Source of the DNA: Criblamydia sequanensis CRIB-18
Lineage (GTDB): Bacteria; Chlamydiota; Chlamydiia; Chlamydiales; Criblamydiaceae
Length of the DNA stretch: 64,000 nt
Direction: 5' to 3'
Assembly: GCF_000750955.1 (NCBI RefSeq)
Contig: NZ_CCEJ010000004.1
Location: 1 to 64,000, forward strand
A model generated the notes under the pieces. It made no database searches and was not told the origin of the DNA. It worked only from the letters and a program-made list of their open reading frames with translations. The translations under genes were made by a program, and so were the position numbers. Shown here one piece after another: positions 1-9,883 of this stretch (the first letter of the stretch is position 1; every line of letters begins with the position of its first letter).

Positions 1-776
1 CTTTTGATCACTGTCAAACATCTATCTGAAGCTCAGGGCTTTCAGTGTTTTTTCGCTTTTCAGTTTACTTGTTTTTTTCAACCGTCGTTCGAAAGAAGTT
101 ATTAATCTACATGAGACACTCGTTTTTTCGCAAGAGCCTTTTTCCCTTTTTTTATTTTTTTTCTAACAGCTTGATTACATGGCAATTACGCACTGGGGCG
201 TCTCTTCTGACAGAATCGCTTTGAGTTCGCTAAAAGCGGGATTTGAAACATTTGCCCTTTGAAATTCCTTATGTTATAACCGGAATTGAAGACCGGTTTG
301 GAATTTTAAGAACCTTTATCTTCTCCGATTTGATTTTTGATAACTGATAAAGAGCTTTTCCCGGCATGGATTCTTTCAAGTCTCATTCCTAAGATGAAAG
401 AATAGACTCAAGCATCCAAAGGTCTTAAGATATTTAAGAGATATAACGAAATCTCTTTAGAAAGACTGGGGCTAAAACCCTCAGTCTATAAAAAGATCGT
501 TTTGGATAAGCTTGGGTTTTAATAGACTTCTTCCGAAACTCGCTTTGATTGGAAGAATGGGCTGGTTTTATGTAAATTTAGGATAAAAGATGCCAAACCA
601 ACTATTTTAACAATTGAATGGAGTTTCGAAAGAAGTCTAATGAACACCCCGAGATGAATCTTTTTACTTTGGCGAGATCTTTGCTTTGATTTATGATTCT
701 CAACTCAATGATTCGCTTAAAATACAAAAGATCTGACGGAAATTGAAAGATTTATAACTTAAACTTAGGAGACACT
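1..776. other. Gene-poor leading region with inverted-repeat element and possible gene remnant
   Basis: No intact gene was found here. An open stretch at 406-522 (+) encodes 38 residues ending in a stop but is preceded directly by an in-frame TAG, so it looks like the tail of a decayed gene. It ends at the exact point where the inverted repeat 523-639 begins. The motif ttcgaaagaagt at 88-99 matches one arm of that repeat. The rest is A+T-rich with frequent stops on both strands. Confidence 0.5.
523..639. repeat. Inverted-repeat element, 19-bp arms
   Basis: The arms at 523-541 and 621-639 are reverse complements over 19 bp with one mismatch, separated by 79 bp that encodes nothing obvious. 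Related arms occur at 9884-9955 (diverged) and 41516-41546 (fused). This suggests a small non-autonomous, MITE-like repeat. No transposase and no clear target-site duplication is visible. Confidence 0.55.
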
Positions 777-1385
777 ATGAAGAATCACCTATTAACCTTA
801 ATTTTTGGCTTTGGCGCCTTGATGAATACCCATTTGAATGCTGAAGACACAATTCTTGACAAAACAACAGGAAAAGCTTTTCCAGCTTCCGTTTCATTTA
901 CGAATGAAGGCACTAACTATAACTTGGAAGCGACCGGCGTTTCAACGAGAACGAAATTTTTTGTAAAAGTTTATAGTGTGGCTCACTATTTGCAAAATTT
1001 AGGCGATGTAAATAGTAAAAATATCTTCAATCAAATTTTTAACGACGATAAAGCCAAGCAATTGACTTTGATCTGGGTTCGAGATGTAGATTCAAGAACT
1101 ATAAAAGATGGCTACATGGATACCTTTAAGAAGGTATTTAGCCATGAGCAGCAAAAAGAGCTTAGCGGGCAAATCGATCAATTCCTTGGTTTTTTTAATG
1201 AAAACGCCAAAATTAACGATAAACAGGTGATACGCTGGATTCCCGGCGGCATCATTGAAGTCGAAATCAACGGTGTAAAAAAAGGTCAAGTCAAAAGCGT
1301 TGATTTTGCAAAAGCCGTTTGGGGCATTTGGCTTGGAGCAAAGAGCGTTGTTCCAAGAAATCAGTTAGTTTCCCGAGTGAAATAA
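777..1385 (+). CDS. Chalcone isomerase-like family protein, exported
   Basis: The 202-residue product starts with a signal-peptide-like segment (residues 1-22, ending near LNA). The mature part resembles bacterial chalcone-isomerase-like proteins: beta-rich, with a central TKFFVKVYSVAHYL strand and the W-IPGG-EVEINGV segment around residues 153-167. Bacterial members usually lack proven flavonoid isomerase activity and may bind fatty acids or act in the envelope, so the substrate is unknown. A ribosome site (taggag, 765-770) sits 6 bases before the ATG. The gene stands alone and is followed by a strong hairpin. In other bacteria such genes often lie in clusters with photolyase, SDR and DUF2878 genes; here that cluster is about 46 kb away, so any link is inference. 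Confidence 0.75.
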   Translation: MKNHLLTLIFGFGALMNTHLNAEDTILDKTTGKAFPASVSFTNEGTNYNLEATGVSTRTKFFVKVYSVAHYLQNLGDVNSKNIFNQIFNDDKAKQLTLIWVRDVDSRTIKDGYMDTFKKVFSHEQQKELSGQIDQFLGFFNENAKINDKQVIRWIPGGIIEVEINGVKKGQVKSVDFAKAVWGIWLGAKSVVPRNQLVSRVK

Positions 1386-1392
1386 GACCTTT

Positions 1393-1434
1393 CTATTATC
1401 TCAGGCCATCCACTATGATGGCTTGAGATAATAG
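1393..1434 (+). terminator. Hairpin terminator after the chalcone isomerase-like gene
   Basis: An 18-bp stem (1393-1410 with 1417-1434, one G-U pair) has a 6-base loop. The T-tract after it is weak. It ends only 14 bases before the next start codon, so it probably overlaps that gene's 5' leader. Confidence 0.65.
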
Positions 1435-1448
1435 AGTATTTCAACAAT

Positions 1449-2402
1449 ATGAAAACCGCAATTGTCTCAAATCCTATAATGCTCGGCCATTTTACGGGCC
1501 GAGATCACCCTGAGTCTCCTCATAGATTATCTGCCATCCTTACAGCCCTTGAAAGTCAAAATCTTTTGACTGAAAAGAACTTTTTCATAGGAGAGCCAGC
1601 CCCTAGGGATTCCCTATTGTACTGCCACAATAAAACCTACGTAGATTTGGCCGAGAAAGAGTCTTCGGAAGCCCCTTTATATGATCCTGTTTTATTATCA
1701 ACTGGAGACGTAGCGCTGACTTTAAATTCTTTTCAGGCGGCTTTAACGGCGGTCGGGTGCTCTCTTTTAGCGGCCGATCTTGTTCTTTCAAAAAAATTCC
1801 CTACCTCCTTTGCGGTCGTTAGACCTCCCGGCCATCATGCGACAGCTACAAAGGGAATGGGCTTTTGTCTTTTTAATAATGCCGGCATTACGGCTAGGCA
1901 TCTGCAAAAAAAACACGGACTTAAACGAATTTTAATTCTTGATTGGGATGTGCATCACGGAAACGGCACTCAAGATATTTTTTATGAAGACGGGGATATT
2001 TTTTACTTTAGCACTCACCAAGAAGATATATACCCTTTCACAGGTTTTTCTGATGAAAAAGGAAAAAACAAAGGTTATTTAGCCAATCTTAATTTCCCTA
2101 TTTCCCCTGATTTGAACACCAATGAGACGTTCCTTTATGCTTATCAAGATCTTTTAGTGAACGAGATGCGACGTTTTAAACCGGAGTGCATCCTTATTTC
2201 CTGCGGGTTTGACGCTCATATTCTTGATCCTTTAGGAGGTCTTAGAATCCGGACAGAAACGTATGAAAAAGCAAGCCGCGCGATTCTAGAAATAGCAAGA
2301 GAGCATGCGGAGGGTAGAGTGATTTCTATCTTGGAAGGCGGCTATAATCCTAAGGCTATAGCCGAATGCTCTCTTGCTCATGTAAAAGCTTTATCGAATT
2401 AA
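1449..2402 (+). CDS. Histone deacetylase family protein (AcuC/HDAC-like amidohydrolase)
   Basis: 317 residues, full length for the bacterial HDAC-like/acetoin-utilization family, which removes acyl groups from lysines or polyamines with a bound zinc. Key motifs are intact: RPPGHH (125-130, the His pair of the charge relay), DWDVHHGNG (165-173, zinc ligands D167 and H169), SCGFDAH (251-257, zinc ligand D255) and EGGYN (296-300, transition-state Tyr299). The enzyme is therefore probably active. No signal peptide is seen, so it is likely cytosolic unless secreted by type III. The ribosome site is weak and the start lies just after a hairpin. It overlaps the 3' end of the convergent gene by 4 bases. 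The natural substrate cannot be told from sequence. Confidence 0.9.
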   Translation: MKTAIVSNPIMLGHFTGRDHPESPHRLSAILTALESQNLLTEKNFFIGEPAPRDSLLYCHNKTYVDLAEKESSEAPLYDPVLLSTGDVALTLNSFQAALTAVGCSLLAADLVLSKKFPTSFAVVRPPGHHATATKGMGFCLFNNAGITARHLQKKHGLKRILILDWDVHHGNGTQDIFYEDGDIFYFSTHQEDIYPFTGFSDEKGKNKGYLANLNFPISPDLNTNETFLYAYQDLLVNEMRRFKPECILISCGFDAHILDPLGGLRIRTETYEKASRAILEIAREHAEGRVISILEGGYNPKAIAECSLAHVKALSN

Positions 2403-4795
2403 CTGCTCAGTTTTTTCCTAGCCCAAATTTTCATTTTCGGGATGATGTGCTTTCTTTCAAATTCATAAAACTTTCTTTCCATATCTACTTGCAGCCTTGC
2501 TTTTGGCGAGCTTTGTAAAAGAGCTAAAGCCTCTTCTGATGGCTCCCAATTCGGAAGATAGCACCCTTCAAAGCCTTCTTTAAACTGATAGGAGGTCTTT
2601 TCTACAAACTCGGCTATGCCCTCATCAAACTCAGCGGTTCCTTTATCAAAGTGAAAAGGAGTAGATGGCTTATAAATTTGCTCCCCTCTCGCAAATCCAT
2701 GCCTAAGATGGCCTCGCTCCATATTTTTAAACTTACCATAAGTTAAATTGGCTAAGTCTCTATATCGTGTATAAACTTCGACGCGTTCACTATGAGGTGA
2801 AGTTCCAATAACCCCGGGATCATCGGTATTAAGTGTGAAACCAATCCCTTTTTGGGCAAGTTTTAGTATCGGATGATTATCCTTTTTCCCAAACATTTTA
2901 TCATTACTTCGCAAGCAGATCTCAACGCCAATTTTATCCCTTATCTCTTCAACGGTTTCCTCCCAATTATCTTCATATTCCAGGCAAAGGAGATGGCCTA
3001 AGCGATTGGGTTTAGCTAATGATATGCAATCTTTAATAGCGTTATACATATATTCGGAGGCTGTTACGTTTGCTGTAAGTTCGCCTGCATGAAGGCTTAA
3101 AGGAACTATGTCTTTATAAACAGACCGGTTTCTTAGAAAATCCAAAGCCATAAATTGTTTATCCCTATAGCGAAGGGCATTACTTGAATCCTCAGGTCCG
3201 GAAACAACCACTCCTACAACTCGGGAGAGTCCTTTTTCAAACTCAAGTTTGATCAATTGAAATGCTACTAAAACATCCGCTAAAAACAGGAGAAGATGCT
3301 GGGCTCGATTGATATCAACGTTAATATATCGGCTTCTTGTCGGCTCTAAATGATACTTATAAACACTTTTACTATCATTTTTTTGCGGTTGTAAAAGAGG
3401 GTCTATAGAATTAAGATATTCTTCATAAAAAAGCACGGATCTTTTGACAGCAGGCTCTAAAAGAGTGATCCATTTTTCCATAAATTTTGTGAGTTTTATT
3501 GGATCTGAAAAAATAGCATCTAAAGTTTCGTCATATTCAAGGTCTAAACTTTCGTCATCTGAGGAACAAGATGAAGACTTGGGGTCATCAAAAGTTTTTA
3601 TGCTGTCTAAATCCGAACTCACTTCTTCTTCTTCTGCTATGTCTTCTTCTGAGGAGGAAGTATTGCATTGGGATTTCATTTTTGGAAATTGATCTAACAA
3701 CTTTTCTTTTTCATTTTCTTCAAAAATCGCTTCAAACCCTTTGCTCGTCTCTACGTAGAATAGTTTCTCAATTCTTGCGTATCTTGAAAGGACTTCATAG
3801 AATGATTGAGCTGGTATATAGTTAGCGATTCTCTCAAAAACCCCGAACGTTTTAAAAAATTTGCTATGGCATTTCTTCTCTTCAGCGCGAATGGTCACTT
3901 TAGCTTTAAACTCTCCTTCAAGAGAGCTATCTTCAGTCAGCATTGAAGCCGGGAAAAACTTCTTTTTCTCTAATTTCTTAAGCTTTTTTTTGACTTCTTC
4001 CAGCTGACTTCTATCGTTTTGGCTAAAGCTTGTTTCATTCGTATGGCTATAGTCTTTCGATCCTCTTTTTCTATCGGTGAGCTCTTTTCGTTGGGCCTTT
4101 AACTCTTTTAGTTTCGCGTCAAAAGCTTCTTTTTCTTTTGTAGAAATACATTTGAAAGTGTCTTTTTCAAACCAAAGATTCGCATCTTGAGCCCACTTGA
4201 TCCAAGTTTCGACATTCGGTAAACCGGTCAAATGCAAATGAGTTTCACCCTTGGGCATATGCCGAAAAACTTGTGATAGTTCAAAAGCATCATTGCCTAA
4301 TTCCTGGAAATAATAATTGATATCTTCAACTGTTGTCTCTCCAGTTTCCAACCTTGTAAGAATACCCTTTAAAAGCTCTTTCTCCAAATCTAACGTGTTG
4401 AGACCCAAGCTTACAAGGGTTGTGTCCGTTGGTCCTTGAAAGAGTCTATGATCCCAGCAATTAGGAACAAACTGAAAAGGTAAAGGTGTTGGCGCAAAAG
4501 GTGAAGATGTTTGCGCAGAAAAATCAGAAACTTTTCGAAATTGCAAAGGTTGCTTTTGCGCTTCCTCCGGATTATCAAGATAATCCATTATCGCAACAAA
4601 TTGACCGGAAAGAATATCAGACGTTGGAGAATTGCTTTTTCCATTTATCTCTCGTCCCGCTCTTGACGGCACAGGAACCGGCAGAGTTACTGCTCTTCCA
4701 TTAAGAGAAGCGGTTGGAACCCCTTCAAATTGATTAAAGAAGGAAGGTATCTGCCTTGGGGATCCATCCCCAGAACTAACTGTAGAGTCATTCAT
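2399..4795 (-). CDS. Large adenosine deaminase-family protein with acidic insert
   Basis: 798 residues, about twice the length of ordinary adenosine deaminase. The metal and catalytic set is complete: HLHLTG (186-191; H186, H188), HAGE (569-572; zinc ligand H569, catalytic E572), RLGH (598-601; H601) and NTDDP (656-660; D658, D659). Between the first motif and the rest lies a long insertion with a charged helical part (about 220-290) and an acidic Ser/Glu-rich stretch (about 379-420). The 110 N-terminal residues are low-complexity and proline-rich. By family, it should hydrolytically deaminate adenosine or a related purine; the additions could serve export or host interaction, which is inference. 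The ATG follows a long A+T-rich region. It is the only gene in its transcription unit. Confidence 0.82.
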   Translation of the reverse strand: MNDSTVSSGDGSPRQIPSFFNQFEGVPTASLNGRAVTLPVPVPSRAGREINGKSNSPTSDILSGQFVAIMDYLDNPEEAQKQPLQFRKVSDFSAQTSSPFAPTPLPFQFVPNCWDHRLFQGPTDTTLVSLGLNTLDLEKELLKGILTRLETGETTVEDINYYFQELGNDAFELSQVFRHMPKGETHLHLTGLPNVETWIKWAQDANLWFEKDTFKCISTKEKEAFDAKLKELKAQRKELTDRKRGSKDYSHTNETSFSQNDRSQLEEVKKKLKKLEKKKFFPASMLTEDSSLEGEFKAKVTIRAEEKKCHSKFFKTFGVFERIANYIPAQSFYEVLSRYARIEKLFYVETSKGFEAIFEENEKEKLLDQFPKMKSQCNTSSSEEDIAEEEEVSSDLDSIKTFDDPKSSSCSSDDESLDLEYDETLDAIFSDPIKLTKFMEKWITLLEPAVKRSVLFYEEYLNSIDPLLQPQKNDSKSVYKYHLEPTRSRYINVDINRAQHLLLFLADVLVAFQLIKLEFEKGLSRVVGVVVSGPEDSSNALRYRDKQFMALDFLRNRSVYKDIVPLSLHAGELTANVTASEYMYNAIKDCISLAKPNRLGHLLCLEYEDNWEETVEEIRDKIGVEICLRSNDKMFGKKDNHPILKLAQKGIGFTLNTDDPGVIGTSPHSERVEVYTRYRDLANLTYGKFKNMERGHLRHGFARGEQIYKPSTPFHFDKGTAEFDEGIAEFVEKTSYQFKEGFEGCYLPNWEPSEEALALLQSSPKARLQVDMERKFYEFERKHIIPKMKIWARKKLSS

Positions 4796-5377
4796 AACAA
4801 CCTAATTTGTTCATTAGCAAAAAAAATTTTTTTTGACTTTCCGAATAAAACAAACAAACAAAAAATTTTTAATTAATTATTACATTCTTTTTTAAATAAG
4901 AAAAAGCTAATAATCAATTTGAGTGTTTTAAAAAGTAGCATGTGCCGGTATTAATAAAAATAATAAATATTTTTGTTAAAGAGCGTATTTTTTTTTATTC
5001 TAATTTTTTTCTAAATATGCCGAAAAATATATCTGAATCAATATTTAATTAAAATTAAATTATAGAAATCTTCTTACACACGGTTATAATTTTGATAATT
5101 TCTAATTTATATTATTCAATTTAAAATTTTATTGTTAAAAAGGTAGATGCGTCACCATGTCTTGAGAAGTCTTTAAAACACTAACTTCTTATAAAGCTAC
5201 TATACAAAATTCTAAAGGATAACTGGAAAGAATTTTATGATACACTTGTCCGTACGAGACAATACTCTTCATCAGAATAGGCTTTTTGAGTAATCATGTC
5301 ACAACAATTTGCTAAATCTTGATATAAACCTGTTAACACTGAATAACTTTAAGTTAAAAAAGAGTTCTTGAAGTCAT
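4796..5377. other. Long A+T-rich intergenic region
   Basis: About 580 bases between the start of the deaminase-like gene (-) and the terminator of hppA (-). It is extremely A+T-rich near 4800-5110 and holds many stops in all frames. It must contain the promoter of the deaminase-like gene, but no single -35/-10 pair stands out. No RNA gene was recognised. Confidence 0.5.
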
Positions 5378-5404
5378 AACCGAGGGAACAAAATTCCCTC
5401 GGTT
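5378..5404 (-). terminator. Hairpin downstream of hppA
   Basis: A perfect 11-bp stem (aaccgagggaa, 5378-5388, with 5394-5404) has a 5-base loop. It sits 42 bases beyond the hppA stop. There is no strong T-tract, so termination or 3'-end protection is inferred from position. Confidence 0.6.
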
Positions 5405-5446
5405 AAGTTTAGATTGCAAAGAAAAGGTTTTGCTTTCCAAGTTGGG

Positions 5447-7546
5447 TTAGCGCGCCATCCATGCTGCTAAGCCTGCTAAGAGCAGTAAAGCAACAATGTT
5501 TGTTATCTTTATCATCGGGTTGATAGCAGGCCCCGCAGTATCTTTATAGGGATCGCCGACAGTATCGCCCGTCACAGCTGCTTTATGAGCCTCTGAGCCT
5601 TTACCGCCGTAGTTCCCTTCTTCAATCAGTTTTTTTGCATTGTCCCATGCACCACCGCCCGAAGTCATGGAAAGGCCGACAAAAAGACCTGTAACCACAA
5701 CACCAAGCAACATAGCGCCAAGAGTTGCAAAGGCTTCAGACTGTCCTGCATAGGCGCTTACAACAAAATAAACGGCAATGGGAGCTAAAACCGGCAATAA
5801 GGAAGGTATTACCATTTCTTTAATGGCTGAACGTGTGAGAAGATCGACCGCGCGACTGTAATCAGGTTTTGCGGTTCCTTCCATAAGTCCTTTAATTTCA
5901 CGAAATTGCCTTCTAACCTCTACCACAACAGATCCTGCGGCTCTGCCAACTGCTTTCAGGCAGAGAGCGCCGAATAAATAAGGCAAGAGAGCTCCAATGA
6001 AAAGTCCTACTACAACGTAAGGGTCTTGGAGTTCAAAGTTCGGAACAATATCCGGAAAATAATGTTTCAAGTCCTCAAGAAAAGCTGCAAAAAGCACTAT
6101 CGCCGCAAGTCCGGCAGATCCTATGGCGTATCCTTTAGTCACAGCTTTTGTTGTATTTCCAACAGCATCTAAAGCATCTGTTGTCACTCTAATCTCTTTT
6201 GGCAAGCCTGACATTTCAGCAATTCCGCCGGCATTGTCTGTTACAGGGCCATAAGCGTCAAGCGCGACAATCATACCGGCAAGAGCAAGCATGGTAGTTG
6301 CGGCTACTGCAATGCCATATAAGTTTCCATTATTATATGAAAATAAAATGGCTGCGCAAACAACAATGACTGGGAGAGCTGTAGCTTCCATAGAAACTGC
6401 AAGTCCTTGGATAATGTTAGTGCCATGGCCTGTTGTTGAAGCCTCGGCAATGCTCTTAACCGGACGATACTTGCCAAGTGTATAGTACTCCGTGATTTTC
6501 ATTAAGAGGCCAGTTACTGCAAGACCTGCAAGGGCACAATAAAACAAGTTCAAACCTGTGTAGGCTTTTCCTTCCATGACATACTGGGTGTCAAAACCAA
6601 TTAGATAATGAGTAACAGCTGCGATTCCAATACCTGAAAAAATAGCCGTTGCGAGCGAGCCTTGGTAAAGGGCTGCCATAATATCTTTTGACTTGCCAAG
6701 CTTTACAAAAAAAGTTCCTAAGATGGAAGCTAAAATACATACTGCTCCAATTGCGAGGGGATAAAATAGCATCGTATCCAAGAGATAAGAGAGCCCTCCT
6801 GTGAATAAAACGCCTGCAAGAAGCATGGTTCCGACAATTGTTACCACATAAGTCTCAAATAAGTCTGCCGCCATTCCAGCGCAGTCGCCTACGTTGTCAC
6901 CAACGTTATCCGCAATCACCGCAGCATTACGCGGGTCATCTTCCGGAATTCCGGCCTCAACTTTTCCAACAAGGTCCGCACCGACATCCGCACCTTTTGT
7001 AAATATGCCCCCGCCAAGACGAGCAAAAATTGAAATAAGCGACGCTCCAAAACCGAGAGCTACAAGAGGCTCTAAAAGAGCTCTTCCGGTATATCCCATT
7101 TCCCTTAAAGTGAAATAATAAAGACTTACACCCAAAAGACCAAGACCGACCACTAGCATCCCGGTGACAGCCCCAGACTTAAAAGCGACATCGAGAGCTT
7201 TTTCTAAGCCATGTTTTGCAGCTTCAGCAGTTCTAACATTAGCGCGGACGGATATATTCATCCCCACATATCCTGCAAGCCCTGACAAAAAAGCGCCAAT
7301 TGCAAACCCAATTCCAACAGCCCAGCCCAAGATCCAAACTAGTACTGCAAAAATAATAAGTCCTACAATAGTAATGATCTGATACTGCCGGTTAAGGTAA
7401 GCGCGAGCTCCTTCTTGGATGGCAGTGGCAATAGCTTGCATTTGCTCATTGCCGGCGCTAAGCGACAGGATGCTTCGGATCATATAAATACCGTATGCGA
7501 GCGCAAGAAGCCCACATCCTGCCACAAAAGCATATGACAAGTACAT
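5447..7546 (-). CDS. hppA: Membrane-bound proton-pumping pyrophosphatase, K+-independent type
   Basis: 699 residues with about 16 membrane segments, the normal size of the family. It couples PPi hydrolysis to ion pumping across the inner membrane. The catalytic signature around residues 203-228 (DDPRN, then [16 protein letters not shown]) is intact, as are the acidic loops near 430-446 and the C-terminal GDTVGDP-KDTAGPA segment. The motif GNTTKA (463-468) has Lys467 where K+-dependent enzymes carry Ala, and GSAGL follows, so this should be the K+-independent H+-pumping class. It is a single-gene unit with a terminator downstream and a hairpin upstream (7587-7638). In an energy parasite it would recover energy from biosynthetic PPi; that role is inference. 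Confidence 0.96.
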   Translation of the reverse strand: MYLSYAFVAGCGLLALAYGIYMIRSILSLSAGNEQMQAIATAIQEGARAYLNRQYQIITIVGLIIFAVLVWILGWAVGIGFAIGAFLSGLAGYVGMNISVRANVRTAEAAKHGLEKALDVAFKSGAVTGMLVVGLGLLGVSLYYFTLREMGYTGRALLEPLVALGFGASLISIFARLGGGIFTKGADVGADLVGKVEAGIPEDDPRNAAVIADNVGDNVGDCAGMAADLFETYVVTIVGTMLLAGVLFTGGLSYLLDTMLFYPLAIGAVCILASILGTFFVKLGKSKDIMAALYQGSLATAIFSGIGIAAVTHYLIGFDTQYVMEGKAYTGLNLFYCALAGLAVTGLLMKITEYYTLGKYRPVKSIAEASTTGHGTNIIQGLAVSMEATALPVIVVCAAILFSYNNGNLYGIAVAATTMLALAGMIVALDAYGPVTDNAGGIAEMSGLPKEIRVTTDALDAVGNTTKAVTKGYAIGSAGLAAIVLFAAFLEDLKHYFPDIVPNFELQDPYVVVGLFIGALLPYLFGALCLKAVGRAAGSVVVEVRRQFREIKGLMEGTAKPDYSRAVDLLTRSAIKEMVIPSLLPVLAPIAVYFVVSAYAGQSEAFATLGAMLLGVVVTGLFVGLSMTSGGGAWDNAKKLIEEGNYGGKGSEAHKAAVTGDTVGDPYKDTAGPAINPMIKITNIVALLLLAGLAAWMAR

Positions 7547-7586
7547 AAATTCCTCTTTTTTTTAATTGAACTATCGATTTTTGTTA

Positions 7587-7638
7587 GAACCCGATTTAAA
7601 TTTCGAAATTCACATTTCGAAAAATAAAAATGGGGTTC
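7587..7638. repeat. Imperfect hairpin upstream of hppA
   Basis: Arms at 7587-7608 and 7615-7638 pair over about 22 bp with small bulges (gaaccc with ggggttc, and tttcgaaa with tttcgaaa) around a 6-base loop. It lies 41 bases before the hppA start and could be a leader structure, the terminator of something earlier, or a diverged copy of the dispersed inverted repeat. The remaining bases between 7547 and 7843 show no gene. Confidence 0.45.
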
Positions 7639-7843
7639 AAATTTTTATGAACACTTCACAAAATACATTTTTAAGCTAAAATCACTTTCTAAATTGATAA
7701 ATCGACTTTCCTAACGTTTGAAAAAGCATCGCTCTCAAACAAATCTTTTACAAATTAAGTGATAAAAAGCCCGAGACTAAATCCTAGAGCATGCCATAAA
7801 TCTTGATAATCTTAAAAGTAAAACTTTCTCTTCCGAGAAAGTC

Positions 7844-9820
7844 TTAATCAATAAGAAAAGCTTTAAGGGTTTCTCTGGTAATAAAGGGGGGAATTTCTTC
7901 ATTAAAATATTTTGAATAAGGCTCTAGTTTTTCTTTTACTTCGTCTAAAGCTTTAGCGATAGCCGGGTTTAAAAAAAGCAAATCAAAAAATAATTTATTG
8001 TTTTGAGTCTCATTTTTATATTTATGGGCGGCTACTGTTTCAACATCTTTTTTTATTTGAAAGGGGTAAGCTTTTTTGATGTTTTGAATATTTTGAAACT
8101 TCTTAAGCCATTCTTGCACTTTTACAAGCTCTAACTGTTGTTTTTCAATTTGTTCACTAACATGCTTGAGATCTTTTTTGAAAGCTATACTGCTTGACGA
8201 ATAGGGATTGATTAAATCAAAATTCTTTTTACAAGCTTGAAGAAAGCTTTCTCTTTTTAATTTTAATTGCTGAAGCTTCCTAGGACACCAATTCGGTTCC
8301 AAGACACGTGCGGCCTGACTTGCAACTTTTAAGAATAAAGATAGCTCGGCGTCCGGACTTGATTTTTTTTTAGGTTGAGTTTCCACAATCGAAATGATTT
8401 CATCTAAAGCATCCTCTGAAACCTCTAGCGATGGCTCAAAGGTTTCGGCTTGCTCTTTTAATACTTCTTTAACGGCCTCTTTTTCAAGGGGCTTTACTTC
8501 AATCACCTCAAAGCGGCCTAAAAAGGCAGTATCCCCCAAATTTTCAGATTTCTTTGCGTTTTTTTCAGCATCCTCTACCAGCCCTGGCTCTCCGCCCCTG
8601 GTTTCCACTTTTGTAAGATACTCTTTAAATTCATCTCCTGCTATATACTTTTTGAACTCTTTGTCGGTCGTCGCTGCTATGCAAAGAAAGTCTTCCTTAT
8701 CGAAGATTAGCTTTAAAAAATTGGACAGGTTAGAGTCATTTTTAAAGGCTGCATGAATCTCATCAAAGAAAAAGATAACCTTATTTAGATCGCCGGCCCT
8801 GTTTAAAAGGTATTTAGTCTGATCCGCATAACCATAGTAGGTGCTTTGAAGTAAACTTGCTGTGCTGACCTGAAATATTTTTTTTCCTTTTAAGGGGCCG
8901 TTATAATGAGGAGATTCTATTCTTTCGGTCAAACCTTGAACAAGCTTTGTCTTGCCAACGCCTGTTTCTCCGACAAGCAAAATATGCTTTTTAAGCCTTT
9001 TTTGAGAACCGGAGAGCTGATTTAGCATTCTTTCAATTTCATCGCTTCTTCCGGCAATCCGCCTTATTTTTCCCTCCCTCACATCTTTTGTAAAATTAGC
9101 TTCGCAATGAGGCAGCTGATCAGGACAAGGTCTTAAATATTTAACATAAAGGACTAAAAAAGTGACAATCGCAAGAAGGGACCCTGACGTTAATAAAACG
9201 GCTGGCCAGGTAACGGTTGGAAATATTACTTTAAAAACTAGAAAAACAAGAGTAGGCAGCATAAAAAATTTATAATAGATGTCCAGCATTGCAGACGCTT
9301 CCCAAGCCGACTGAGGGTCTTTTCCTATATCATACAGGGTAAAAGCGATTAAAAAAGTATCTATGATGTTTCGAAGAAAACTTAAAACAAATTTGAACAT
9401 TTGCTCCAGTTTTGATGGTATTTTTGATTTTGTTTCCGCTTCTAAAACACACTCAAGACTTTGTAAAGCTCCGGATAGTTCTTTTGCGACCGCTTCAATA
9501 TCAAAAGAGTGCCCTTTATGAGTTAAAAGCTGTTCCATTTTGTTTTTTGGAATTAACTCTAAAACCACTTCCAACCTATTGGAAGAATCTGTTTTTATAA
9601 TTTCGTAAGAAAGTTCGGAAAGCAGCGCATCGAGTGCTTCCATTGAAAGATTATTTATTTCTTCTTTAACTTTTTGAAGCTCACTTCCGGTTGCCGTATT
9701 TTCTTTTACTTTGATAAGCAGCAAAAAAAGCGCCTCAATATTCAAAGTTTTTTTTTCGCTATTGGAAGAGGCTAAGCCTTGAAAGGGAAAACTCCCATCT
9801 AGAGTAAGATTTTGCATCAT
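7844..9820 (-). CDS. Membrane-anchored AAA+ ATPase, ClpA/ClpB-like
   Basis: 658 residues. The N-terminal 140 residues are helical and charged. Hydrophobic segments lie at about 143-165 and 185-228. A single AAA+ domain follows, with Walker A GETGVGKT (284-291), Walker B IFFFDEIH (349-356) and a sensor-1-like AATTDKEF. The region after the nucleotide fold contains GRFEVIEVKPLEKE, as in Clp-type second subdomains, then a coiled-coil C-terminus. Ordinary Clp proteins are soluble and have two ATPase modules, so this is an unusual membrane-tethered form. It may remodel proteins at a membrane; partner and substrate are unknown. It is divergently arranged with fumC across a 207-base promoter region. 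Confidence 0.75.
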   Translation of the reverse strand: MMQNLTLDGSFPFQGLASSNSEKKTLNIEALFLLLIKVKENTATGSELQKVKEEINNLSMEALDALLSELSYEIIKTDSSNRLEVVLELIPKNKMEQLLTHKGHSFDIEAVAKELSGALQSLECVLEAETKSKIPSKLEQMFKFVLSFLRNIIDTFLIAFTLYDIGKDPQSAWEASAMLDIYYKFFMLPTLVFLVFKVIFPTVTWPAVLLTSGSLLAIVTFLVLYVKYLRPCPDQLPHCEANFTKDVREGKIRRIAGRSDEIERMLNQLSGSQKRLKKHILLVGETGVGKTKLVQGLTERIESPHYNGPLKGKKIFQVSTASLLQSTYYGYADQTKYLLNRAGDLNKVIFFFDEIHAAFKNDSNLSNFLKLIFDKEDFLCIAATTDKEFKKYIAGDEFKEYLTKVETRGGEPGLVEDAEKNAKKSENLGDTAFLGRFEVIEVKPLEKEAVKEVLKEQAETFEPSLEVSEDALDEIISIVETQPKKKSSPDAELSLFLKVASQAARVLEPNWCPRKLQQLKLKRESFLQACKKNFDLINPYSSSSIAFKKDLKHVSEQIEKQQLELVKVQEWLKKFQNIQNIKKAYPFQIKKDVETVAAHKYKNETQNNKLFFDLLFLNPAIAKALDEVKEKLEPYSKYFNEEIPPFITRETLKAFLID

Positions 9821-9883
9821 TGTAATTATTTTTTAGTATATGAGTAAAAAAAAGCCGTTTTAAAAAGGGTATCATTCGGTAAA

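Noticed and set aside
8394-8756. 120-codon frame opposite the AAA+ ATPase gene
   Set aside because: Ser-rich antisense shadow of a confirmed coding region; no ribosome site.
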